Origin: Sipunculus nudus
Lineage: Eukaryota > Annelida > Sipuncula > Golfingiida > Sipunculidae
Length of the DNA: 64,000 nucleotides
Assembly: GCA_026874595.1 (NCBI GenBank)
Contig: CM049306.1
Coordinates: 262,019 to 326,018 of the forward strand
Direction of reading: 5' to 3'
Every line of letters starts with the position of its first letter. Within the stretch, counting starts at the first letter, position 1. The notes below the pieces were generated by a model, which saw only the letters and a program-made list of their open reading frames with translations, searched no databases and had not been told where the DNA came from. Both the position numbers and the translations under genes were made by a program. Below, in pieces: positions 22,185 to 32,220 of the stretch.

Positions 22185-22440
22185 CTAGACGACCTGAGGT
22201 CGAACGCTTGCCGGAAGTTACCGGAAATAAGAGAGCGAAATAGATGGACAGATACTAGGCAGACAGACAGGAAACATTTGGATCTGATCAGATGAAAAAC
22301 CTCTATCATGGGGAAAACAGTAGCACGTATGAATAAGGTCTTGCTGATTTTCAAAAGTCAAAGAGGAGTAGACAGAGAGACAGACAGAGAGACAGACAGA
22401 CAGACGGATAGAGAGACATTAATAGTGTTATAATTAGTAG
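22185..22440 (+). mobile_element. Family 3 head, truncated, with CAGA tract
   Basis: CTAGACGACCTGAGGTCGAA then CGCTTGCCGGAAG is a diverged family 3 head that directly follows a CAGACAAACAAA tail. It is followed by two microsatellite stretches, the longer at about 22369-22418 (GACAGAGAGACAGACAGAC). Confidence 0.65.
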
Positions 22441-23432
22441 CCATCCTATACAGGATAATCCATTTTTGGACAGAAATAAAAATAATGGAAGTCCAACTGA
22501 ATCCTTGGCAGTTCTCCTATTCTTGAGTGCTGGAAATAAGAAAAGGACTGAAAAAGAAACTTGAAGAGTTGAACGTCCAGAATGCCGAAATGCAAGCGAA
22601 GCCGCGTTCGTGTTAGACAGAGACCCGACCTCTGGGTAAGGGAGACGTGACCTTTCATTCCTGGACAAGCTAGGTGCCTATCTAGACCATCCTTTAAGGT
22701 CTCGGCTTAAATTAGGGCTTTCCTTGAAGAAAAAAGGTTAGCCGGTCAGCCTGCGTCCGGGAATTATAATATTCCAAGAAGTCCTGCCCATCACGGATTA
22801 ACTGTAATGTCCCCTTGGTGTAAGTTATCTGTAATGTGAAATTTAATATATGTTAAAAAATTGGAATCTTTGGTTAAAAAAGGAAAGCGGTGATTTTTAA
22901 GGAGTCTGAAATGGTAAGTAATAAGATAAAAAATTGTGAGTCCCTAGTTCCGTGGTGGGTTTGGACTTGATATATAAAAATATATTCTGGCATCCGAAAG
23001 GGGTGCTGTCAAATTTTTTGGCGCCTGCCGCACGTTTGTGAATGAAACGGTACACTTGACACGGGCGCGATGGAAATTTAAGAGGAAAGGTAGTAATCCC
23101 AAGCCGTAGTTGAGTTGTTTTGACCCCAGAGTTTGCAGTCCTAGCTGAAATAGGCATGGGACGGGCTCTTTTTTAAACCCGGAACGCGAGAAGAGGCTGG
23201 AGATCGAATGAAGGATTGGGCCATTTTTTTATCCGAAAAACCTGGGAATTGACAATTAAAAAAAATGACAGGGACCTTCTTAGCCCGTTCCAGCTCAGGG
23301 AACGGTCATTAGAATATTGTCGGGAATCCATATTATCCTACCTGTGGGCTGGGACGGTCCAGAAAACCGCAATTATACGGGTATCCATAAAATTGTATGT
23401 CAATTTTTGTCATTAATAAATACATATACATC
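22441..23432. other. Least repetitive stretch, no gene called
   Basis: I find no similarity to other parts of this window here. Base composition is more mixed than in the neighbours (for example CCGGTCAGCCTGCGTCCGGG near 22742). Frames of 105 and 70 codons overlap on the minus strand at 22351-22668 in different frames, the longer one extending into the CAGA tract, and an 86-codon frame lies at 22897-23157. None has recognisable domains. An exon or a decayed foreign element cannot be excluded. Confidence 0.4.
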
Positions 23433-23840
23433 TATAACGCGGACAGCTGGAGAATTCGCGGAGAATTCATCATGATGATATTATTAAATGTGAGCAAAGG
23501 TACAATTTATGTTTTGTATCATATTTCCTTAAGAACCTGTAAATTTGATATCCTGCATGGTTTTGTTACGGTTTGCACAGTAAACTGTTGAAAAAATATA
23601 TAGTGTTTAGCGTTTTCGTCTGATGTAAGATCGGTAGTCAATGTTAGCTGGTGATCCAGATTGGTGTTAGTGGCAGTCCCACATTGTTTGCGCTGGTTAT
23701 TATTTCGGTAATTTAACAGTGAATAAATGTCTTTAGAGTAATATAGTGGTAGATTTTAAATGTTTTAATGTGTAATTAAAAGTATCATTGCATATAAAAT
23801 CTCTCCGTGAATTCTCCGGGAATTCCCCGCGTTTTCATAT
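23433..23840. mobile_element. Candidate inverted-repeat element
   Basis: The left edge has TATAACGCGG...GGAGAATTCGCGGAGA (23433-23464). The right edge (23801-23840) read in reverse gives ATGAAAACGCGG...GGAGAATTCACGGAGA. The arms share AACGCGG and GGAGAATTC-CGGAGA with a short length difference. Inside is AT-rich DNA with no long frame. No clear target duplication is seen, so it may instead be a chance or old palindrome. Confidence 0.45.
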
Positions 23841-24435
23841 AAACGCATTTACCAGCCGTATGAAAGTTTTTGTCCGCTTTCATAATGTTTGCCGTGCCCC
23901 GGACACAAATTTAAGACGAGATGGACTAAACCCCGCCCCTGTAGGATTGTTTGGACTCTGAAGAAACGAACCCTCGCAGGAAATGCGGTGGGACGGGCTC
24001 TTTCTTATTCGATGAACGCTCGAAAAGAGTGGTGAATGATTGAAAAAATAGGGTCATTTTCACTGTCATCTTGAATACCAGAATAAATATTTTTTTAAAA
24101 TTCACAGAGACTTGCTCATCCAATAACAGCAGAAAAAATGTTCATTCAAATGTTGTTTTAGTGTCCATTGTACCCTCGCCCACCGCCGGGATCCAAAGAG
24201 AAGCCTGGATTTTACTGACAAAACACAGCCACCACCCCCCCCCCAAAAAAAACCAAAACTTTTATTAATTTTATTTTCATTTTTTATTGCTGGATGAAGT
24301 TGAATATCATAGTTTATTTATAAAGAAATAAGATGCAATTCATTGGATGAAAAGAGATTTTATTAAATATATTGATACATGTTTATAACAGTTTGATATT
24401 TGATTTTTTTTAATTTATAGACAGACAATTTGTTA
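23841..24435. other. Unrecognised, with C-run
   Basis: No repeat partner is found in the window. A C-run at about 24235-24244 is followed by an A-run. Two 65-codon frames overlap on opposite strands near 23926-24268 and are not supported. Confidence 0.4.
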
Positions 24436-26450
24436 CCTCAAATCTGTACTCATGGTCCAACATGCATGTTTTTGGTGTCCTCAGGGCCATTTTAGGGTGT
24501 ATATTCATGATAACAAGATAATATTACCTTGTTCCCACCAGCAAACATTTCAAGCCCCCAGAAAGCTGATTTCAGCTGAGGGCAGTAATATGGCTTATTA
24601 TACACAGGCAAATAGTGTTTTGGACCACCTCATCTGCACCATACTCATCACACATACCTGGATTGGCTATCATTGCAATCCACTTACACCCACTGGCTGG
24701 AATCTCAAAGCATTTGGTTCAAATCCCTCAGAAAAAAAAATTAGGGCCAGTTTGAATTTCCAAATCTGGACACAGAGGACATAGTGATATACAGGGAAAA
24801 TCCATTTTTTTACCTCAAATCTGTAATGATGGTCCCACAAACATGGTTTAGGTGTCATTAGGCCCAATTCAGGGTGTATATACAGGGAAATAAGATAATA
24901 TTACCCTGCTGACACAAAAAAACATTTCAAGCCCCCAGAAACCTGATTTCAGGCCAGTTTATGCTTATACACAGTCAAATAGGTTCTTGCCCCCCTAATC
25001 TCCACAAAACTCAACACACACACCTGGTTTGGGTATCATTGCAATCCATTTACACCCACTGGCTGGTATCTCAAAGCATTTGGCTCAACTCCCTCAGAAA
25101 AAAAATTAGGACCAGTTTGAATTTCCAAATCTGGACACAGTGAACATAGTGATATACAGAGAAAATCCATTTTTTTACCTCAAATCTGTACTGATGGTCC
25201 CACAAACCTGGTTTTGGTGTCATTAGGCCAAGTTTAGGGTGTATATACAGGGAAACAAGATAATATTACCCAGTTCCCACAAACAAAAATTTCATGCCCC
25301 CAGAAACCTGATTTCAGGCCAGTTTATGCTTATACACAGTCAAATAGGTTCTGGCCCCCCTCATCTCCACAAAACTCAACACACACTCCTGGTTTGGGTA
25401 TCATTGCAATCCATTTACACCCACTGGCTGGCATCACCAAGCATTTGGCTCAACTCCCTCAGAAAAAAAATTAGGGCCAGTTTGAATTCCCAAATCTGGA
25501 CACAGTGAACATAGTGATATACAGGGAAAATCCATTTTTTTTTTACCTCAAATCTGTAATGATGGTCCCTAAAACATGGTTCAGGTGTCATTAGGCCCAA
25601 TTCAAGGTGTATATACAGGGAAACACGATAATATTACCCTGTTGACACAAACAAGAATTTCAAGCCCCCAGAAACCTGATTTCAGGCCAGTTTATGCTTA
25701 TACACAGTCAGATAGGTTCTGGCCCCCCTCATCTCCACAAAACTCAACACACACACCTGGTTTGGGTATCATTGCAATCCATTTACACCCACTGGCTGGT
25801 ATCTCAAAGCATTTGGCTCAACTCCCTCAGAAAAAAAATTAGGACCAGTTTGAATTTCCAAATCTGGACACAGTGAACATAGTGATATACAGAGAAAATC
25901 CATTTTTTTACCTCAAATCTGTACTGATGGTCCCACAAACCTGGTTTTGGTGTCATTGCAATCCATTTACACCCACTGGCTGGTATCTCAAAGCATTTGG
26001 CTCAACTCCATCAGAAAAAAAATTAGGACCAGTTTGAATTTCCAAATCTGGACACAGTGAACATAGTGATATACAGATAAAATCCATTTTTCCCCCTCAA
26101 ATCTGTACTGATGGTCCCACAAACCTGGTTTTGGTGTCATTAGGCCCAGTTTAGGGTGTATATAGAGGGAAACAAGAAAATATTACCCTGTTCCCACAAA
26201 CAAAAATTTCATGCCCACAGAAACCTGATTTCAGGCCAGTTTATGCTTATACACAGTCAAATAGGTTTTGGCCCCCTTCATCTCCACCAGACTCTTCACA
26301 AACACCTGGCTTGGGTTTCATTGCAATCCATTCACACCCACTGGCTGGCATCTCCAAGCATATAGCTCAACTTCTTCAGAAAAAAATATAGACCACTTTA
26401 AAGTTTATCAAATCTGGTCATAGTGGTTTATGCAGAAATCAATTGTTCTG
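24436..26450 (+). repeat. 366-bp tandem array
   Basis: CCTCAAATCTGTA starts units at 24436, 24813, 25178, 25546, 25911 and 26095. Lengths are 377, 365, 368, 365 and 184 bp, plus a diverged last unit fading near 26450. Each unit has GGTGTATATACAGGGAAA, GAAACCTGATTTCAGGCCAG, CCCACTGGCTGG and CAAATCTGGACACAG. Frames of 60-110 codons recur once per unit but change length and frame between units, so they are by-products of the repeat. Confidence 0.95.
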
Positions 26451-26840
26451 ATCTCAAATATGAAATAGTGGTCATAGAACATTAGTTGGTTCTTGTATGA
26501 TTTTATTCAATTTACAATCAATATGCAGGAAAACCTGGCATTTTATTTTACTTCAATACACCAACAATAAACAATCTAAGGACAAGTGAACAGGCTACCA
26601 TACATATCTTAGGGAAAGGAAAACAGCAAAGGTTGTTTACATTGAGGACACATGGCAACCAGGTGGTAGGCGCTGGTCTGTGAAGCTTACGAAGCAGCAA
26701 TCAAAGGAAGACGATAACAACACAATAGAAGTCTTCTTCATGGGCCATCGCACACCCATAGAACACGGCTCCAACTGTCAAGTGTAATGCCCCTGCCGAC
26801 ATTTACTATCACATACTGCCGCCACTTATGGTCACGGCAA
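26451..26840. other. Unrecognised spacer
   Basis: This stretch is of mixed composition (GGACACATGGCAACCAGGTG near 26645; CTGCCGCCACTTATGGTCAC near 26817) with no long frame and no partner in the window except a faint resemblance of its last 40 bp to the GC-rich part of the macrosatellite unit. Confidence 0.4.
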
Positions 26841-28341
26841 TAGGATGTACTTTTTTATTTGAAGAATAAAACGATCCCAGATTTGACGAAACTTACAATA
26901 TAAACACATAATGTGACCGAGAGTGTTAGACGCTATCGAATGCTGAAAACTAAAGGTCTTCAGCATTAAAATAACAGAATTATAGGCGTATCTTTGAATG
27001 GTCCCATGTTCTCGTTTGACAAGAAATGATGCGAGATATGACGAGATATTCAATTTTGTCACTTCAAACTAGTCAAGTGAATCTTGAACAATAGAAAAAT
27101 AAAATCTCTGGCATTAAAATGACAGAGATATAGACATTTGTTCGAATTCTCGAATATTCTCGTTTGGCGGGAGATGGTACGAGATGTGGCGAGATATAAG
27201 TTATTATCTTGTTAAGCTCCCAAAACGCAACAAAATGCTGAAAACTGCTCCTCTTTAGCCGAAAAGGTGACCAAGTTATATGCATTTCTGTGAAATCTCG
27301 TAATTTCTCGTTTGACGGAAAACAGAGCGAGATTCTACGAGACTTGCAATTAACTGCATTAGTGGCTAGGGAATGCTACCTCATGCAGAAAACTAGACAC
27401 TTGTAGTATAAATATTAACAGAGATAGAAGCAAAAAACTTATTATTTTCAGATTGCCAAGTTTTACCCCAAAATTTGGTTACCATGGTAACAGCAGCGCA
27501 AAGCTACATGTACGCAGGAATAAGCCGACGATCCTAGTTTCAGATAAGACAGTAAACATTGTGCCACGTTTAATATTTTTTTTGGTATTGCAGAAAAATG
27601 GTAAGTTGCAGTGTTTCCAGTACCACGCCCCCTGGTGGCTAGTTTCAAAAAATGAAAAAACAAGTTCGAGATAATACAGAAAAACAGAAAATATGTCACT
27701 TTTAGAACCTTAGCTGTAAAACTGCCACCTCTAAATCGTTTTTAATGAAATCTCGAAAAGTCTCCTTTGACGACAAATGGCACGAGATATTGCGAGACTT
27801 CCGTTAATTTTCCATAGAGCATATTAAATGCTACACAATGCAAAAAACTAGACCTCTCTAACTTAAAAAATGAAAAATTTTGAGTGAAATTTTCGAATTT
27901 TCTGATTTTCCCCCAAAAATACGTTACGATGGTAACAATCGACCAGAAAAATTTGCTAGCACTTGGAAAGCTAACATAAAGAGGAATAAAATGAGCTACA
28001 GATTATGCGGCTACGATTATTATTGACAAAGATATGAAGAAAGTAAAAATGTTAGGTTTTTTGGTGACCCTGACCTTGACCTTTGACCGATCATGACCAA
28101 AAACAATAGGCTCCGAGGAGAACCAATCTTACACTTAATGTATAAGTTTCAGAGCGATTGCTTAAAAACTGTGGCCTGTAGCGCGTGTACATACAGACAA
28201 ACAAACAGACAGACAAACAAACAAACAAACATACGCGGGTGACCAACATGCTTGCGAAAATCGAAGATTTCCGGCAAGCAACAAACAGACATCCGCGACT
28301 GACCAACCAGCTTGCGAAAATCGAAGATTTCCGGCAAGCAA
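26841..28341 (+). mobile_element. Diverged family 3 copy bordering the macrosatellite
   Basis: Several short repeats with CTCGTTTGACAAGA-like palindromes (26.8-27.3 kb) lead into a diverged unit: GTTACCATGGTAAC at 27478-27491, CGCCCCCTGGTGGC at 27626-27639, TGACCTTGACCTTTGACC at about 28067, then CAAA/CAGA repeats and two GCTTGC hairpins (28250-28279 and about 28310-28339). It probably represents an older unit from which the array to the right was amplified. Confidence 0.75.
28250..28279 (+). other. Family 3 3' hairpin (30 nt)
   Basis: Arms GCTTGC and GCAAGC enclose GAAAATC, a GAA loop and GATTTCC, with one bulged G. The 14-nt right arm ATTTCCGGCAAGC is the reverse complement of GCTTGCCGGAAAT in the family 3 head, giving a subterminal inverted repeat. 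One or two copies, within a 61-bp subrepeat, end each macrosatellite unit. Confidence 0.9.
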
Positions 28342-28382
28342 TAAAGTTGTGACTGTGCCTCCAACATGTATGATCATAGATG

Positions 28383-28480
28383 GGGCCCGGAGAGGCCGTC
28401 ACGCACCGCTGCACACGCCGGCCGCCCACCGTAAGGACCCTGCCGCCACTTGCGGCGACTGCACGTGACTTCGTGGTTTG
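28383..28480 (+). other. CpG-dense segment of the macrosatellite unit (example)
   Basis: GGGGCCCGGAGAGGCCGTCA and GACCCTGCCGCCACTTGCGG mark a GC-rich pocket of roughly 100 bp, repeated in all thirteen units but absent from the family 3 units right of 45128. It contains GCCGC-CACTT-GCGGC and, in most units, an ACGGCACGTGTC E-box-like hexamer. Confidence 0.75.
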
Positions 28481-28800
28481 GTGAAACACGGCGCGAGATT
28501 TGACGAGACTGACAATGCGACCCCTGAATGTGACTGCGAGTGTCAGCCGCTATCCGGCGCTGCAAGCCATGTGTCTGTAGCGTGAAAAATGACAGAATTA
28601 TAGGCATTTCTTTGAATGGTCACGTGTTCTCGTTTCACGAGAAACGGCGCGAGATATGACGAGACTTGCGATTGAATGGCTTAGAACTAGAGGGATGCTG
28701 TCTAACGCCGAAAACCAGACCTTTCTATCGCAAATATCAACAGAGATAGAAGCTGGAAAACTCCGAATTTTCAGATTGTCAAGTTTTACCCCGAAATTTG

Positions 28801-28814
28801 GTAACCATGGTAAC
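28801..28814. promoter_or_regulatory. RFX X-box-like palindrome, one per unit
   Basis: GTAACCATGGTAAC fits the X-box pattern recognised by RFX factors (GTNRCC, 0-3 nt, RGYAAC). In the macrosatellite it starts at 28801, 30142, 31411, 32680, 34011, 35273, 36535, 37865, 39127, 40457, 41727, 42996 and 44326, always 148 bp before the CTCF-like core. Perfect palindromes GTTACCATGGTAAC (27478) and CGTAACCATGGTTACG (46254) occur in related units. Binding is inferred only. Confidence 0.5.
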
Positions 28815-28948
28815 GGCAGCACAAAGCAACATGTGCGAAGGGATAAGCCAATGTTCCTAGTTTTAGATACGACCAAAAAAATGGTGTCACGTTTAATATT
28901 TTTTGAGATATTGCAGAAAAATGATATGTTACAGTGTTTCATGTACCA

Positions 28949-28962
28949 CGCCCCCTGGTGGC
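28949..28962 (-). promoter_or_regulatory. CTCF-like core motif, macrosatellite set
   Basis: The minus strand reads GCCACCAGGGGGCG, matching the vertebrate CTCF core consensus (CCACCAGGGGGCGC) for 13 bases, after which it has T in place of C. The same core starts at 28949, 30290, 31559, 32828, 34159 (one base changed), 35421, 36683, 38013, 39275, 40605, 41875, 43144 and 44474, and in older copies at 21591 and 27626. All are on the minus strand. CTCF is present in bilaterians; occupancy here is not shown. Confidence 0.55.
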
Positions 28963-29397
28963 TATTTCCAAAAAATGAAAAATTGATTTCGAGATATTTC
29001 TAAACAACACAAAATATGTCATTTTCAAAGTCATAGTTTAAAAAATGCGACCTGTAAGCCATATTTAATGAAATCTCGAAAATTCTCGTTTGACGAGAAA
29101 TGGTGCGAGATTTTACGAGACTTTTACTTGTATGATAAAAAGCTTATTTAGTACTATATGATGCAAAAAACTAGAACTCTCTAGCTTTAAAAATGACAAA
29201 GTTAGAAAAATTAGGCCTTTTATTTTCGAAAATCATGAGATTTCCCCCAAAATGTGTAACCATAGAAACAGCAGATTTCAGCAACATATACATCAGAAGA
29301 AAGGCCTTGGAATGCCGATTTAAATGAGCCATGTTTGAAGTGGCTATGACAAATAGTAATGGAGATATGAAGAAAAGAGCACTTTAGGAACTTTTGA

Positions 29398-29422
29398 TGA
29401 CCTTGACCTTGACCTTTGACCT
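29398..29422 (-). promoter_or_regulatory. AGGTCA half-site run, one per unit
   Basis: Read on the minus strand the TGACCTT run is AGGTCA, A, AGGTCA, AGGTCA, AGGTCA: one DR1 followed by two DR0 pairs, and it includes TCAAGGTCA, the extended half-site of ERR and NR5A-type nuclear receptors. It occurs in every macrosatellite unit and usually twice in each unit right of 45128. Such runs are frequent in bivalve repeats, so function is uncertain. Confidence 0.4.
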
Positions 29423-29682
29423 ATATTGCCCCAAAACAATAGGCTTCTTGCATTTTTGATTCTACACAAACTGTGAAAGTTTGAAAGCGATGGGATGAAA
29501 ATTGCGACCTGTAGAGACTGGACAGACAAACAAACAAACAAACAAACAGACAAACAGACATCCGCGACTGACCAACCAGCTTGCGAAAATCGAAGATTTC
29601 CGGCAAGCAACAAACAAACAGACAAACAGACATCCGCGACTGACCAACCAGCTTGCGAAAATCGAAGATTTCCGGCAAGCAA

Positions 29683-30951
29683 TAAAGTCTGGACTGTGCC
29701 TCCAACATGTATGATCATAGATGGGGCCCGGAGAGGCCGTCACGCACCGCTGCACACGCCGGCCGCCCACCGTAGGGACCCTGCCGCCACTTGCGGCGAC
29801 GGCACGTGTCTTCGTGGTTTGGCGAAAAACGGCGCGAGATTTGACGAGACTAACAATGTGACCCCTGAATGTGACTGCGAGTGTCAGCCGCTATCCAGCG
29901 CTGCAAACCATGTGTCTGTAGCGTGAAAAATGACATAATTATAGGCATTTCTTTGAATGGTCACGTGTTCTCGTTTCACGAGAAACGGTGCGAGATATGA
30001 CGAGACTTGCGATTGAATGACTAAGAACTAGAGGGATGCTGTCTAACGCCAAACACCAGACCTTTCTATCGCAAATATCAACAGAGAGAGAAGCTGGAAA
30101 ACTCCGAATTTTCAGATTGTCAAGTTTTACCCCAAAATTTGGTAACCATGGTAACGGCAGCACAAAGCAACATGTGCGAAGGGATAAGCCAATGTTCCTA
30201 GTTTCAGATACGACCCAAAAAATGGTGCCTCGTTTAATATTTTTTGAGATATTGCAGAAAAATGATATGTTACAGTGTTTCATGTACCACGCCCCCTGGT
30301 GGCTATTTCCAAAAAATGAAAAATTGGTTTCGAGATATTTCTAAATAACACAAAATATGTCATTTTCAAAGTCATAGTTTAAAAAATGCGACCTGTAAGC
30401 CATATTTAATGAAATCTCGAAAATTCTCGTTTGACGAGAAATGGTGCGAGATTTTACGAGACTTTCACTTGTATAATTAAAAGCTTATTTAGTACTATCT
30501 GATGCAAAAAACTAGAACTCTCTAGCTTTAAAAATGACAAAGTTAGAAAAATTAGGCCTTTTATTTTCGAAAATCATGAGTTTCCCCCCAAAATGTGTAA
30601 CCATAGAAACAGCAGATTTCAGCAACATATATATCAGAAGAAAGGCCTTGGAATGCCGATTAAAATGAGCCCTGTTTGAAGTGGCTATGACAAATAGTAA
30701 TGGAGATATGAAGAAAAGAGCACTTTAGGAACTTTTGATGACCTTGACCTTGACCTTTGACCTATATTGCCCAAAAACAATAGGCTTCTTGCATTTTTGA
30801 TTTTACACAAACTGTGAAAGTTTGAAAGCGATGGGATCAAAATTGTGACCTGTAGAGACTGGACAGACAAACAAACAAACAAACAAACAGACAAACAGAC
30901 ATCCGCGACTGACCAACCAGCTTGCGAAAATCGAAGATTTCCGGCAAGCAA
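29683..30951 (+). repeat. Macrosatellite unit 2 (type A, 1269 bp)
   Basis: Type A, one terminal hairpin. CTCF-like core 30290-30303; X-box-like site 30142-30155. Confidence 0.95.
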
Positions 30952-32220
30952 TAAAGTCTGGACTGTGCCTCCAACATGTATGATCATAGATGGGGCCCGG
31001 AGAGGCCGTCACGCACCGCTGCACACGCCGGCCGCCCACCGTAGGGACCCTGCCGCCACTTGCGGCGACGGCACGTGTCTTCGTGGTTTGGCGAAAAACG
31101 GCGCGAGATTTGACGAGACTAACAATGTGACCCCTGAATGTGACTGCGAGTGTCAGCCGCTATCCAGCGCTGCAAACCATGTGTCTGTAGCGTGAAAAAT
31201 GACATAATTATAGGCATTTCTTTGAATGGTCACGTGTTCTCGTTTCACGAGAAACGGTGCGAGATATGACGAGACTTGCGATTGAATGACTAAGAACTAG
31301 AGGGATGCTGTCTAACGCCAAACACCAGACCTTTCTATCGCAAATATCAACAGAGAGAGAAGCTGGAAAACTCCGAATTTTCAGATTGTCAAGTTTTACC
31401 CCAAAATTTGGTAACCATGGTAACGGCAGCACAAAGCAACATGTGCGAAGGGATAAGCCAATGTTCCTAGTTTCAGATACGACCCAAAAAATGGTGCCTC
31501 GTTTAATATTTTTTGAGATATTGCAGAAAAATGATATGTTACAGTGTTTCATGTACCACGCCCCCTGGTGGCTATTTCCAAAAAATGAAAAATTGGTTTC
31601 GAGATATTTCTAAATAACACAAAATATGTCATTTTCAAAGTCATAGTTTAAAAAATGCGACCTGTAAGCCATATTTAATGAAATCTCGAAAATTCTCGTT
31701 TGACGAGAAATGGTGCGAGATTTTACGAGACTTTCACTTGTATAATTAAAAGCTTATTTAGTACTATCTGATGCAAAAAACTAGAACTCTCTAGCTTTAA
31801 AAATGACAAAGTTAGAAAAATTAGGCCTTTTATTTTCGAAAATCATGAGTTTCCCCCCAAAATGTGTAACCATAGAAACAGCAGATTTCAGCAACATATA
31901 TATCAGAAGAAAGGCCTTGGAATGCCGATTAAAATGAGCCCTGTTTGAAGTGGCTATGACAAATAGTAATGGAGATATGAAGAAAAGAGCACTTTAGGAA
32001 CTTTTGATGACCTTGACCTTGACCTTTGACCTATATTGCCCAAAAACAATAGGCTTCTTGCATTTTTGATTTTACACAAACTGTGAAAGTTTGAAAGCGA
32101 TGGGATCAAAATTGTGACCTGTAGAGACTGGACAGACAAACAAACAAACAAACAAACAGACAAACAGACATCCGCGACTGACCAACCAGCTTGCGAAAAT
32201 CGAAGATTTCCGGCAAGCAA
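30952..32220 (+). repeat. Macrosatellite unit 3 (type A, 1269 bp)
   Basis: Almost identical to unit 2. CTCF-like core 31559-31572; X-box-like site 31411-31424. One terminal hairpin. Confidence 0.95.

Larger units (their letters stand above)
28342..29682 (+). repeat. Macrosatellite unit 1 (1341 bp)
   Basis: This edge unit mixes features of types A and B (AAAGTTGTGACTG with GTATGATC) and has private differences such as GACTGCACGTGACTTC. CTCF-like core at 28949-28962, X-box-like site at 28801-28814, TGACCTT run at 29398-29422. It ends with two hairpin subrepeats, the spacing enlarged by extra CAAACAGA. Confidence 0.95.

Noticed and set aside
24716-24728. GGTTCAAATCCC as a Pol III B box of a tRNA-derived SINE
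   Set aside because: Other units of the array read GGCTCAACTCCC, no convincing A box lies at the usual distance upstream, and no tRNA cloverleaf can be drawn.
24452-26365. Frames of 60-110 codons recurring in the 366-bp array
   Set aside because: The repeat length is not constant and the frames differ in length and phase between units.
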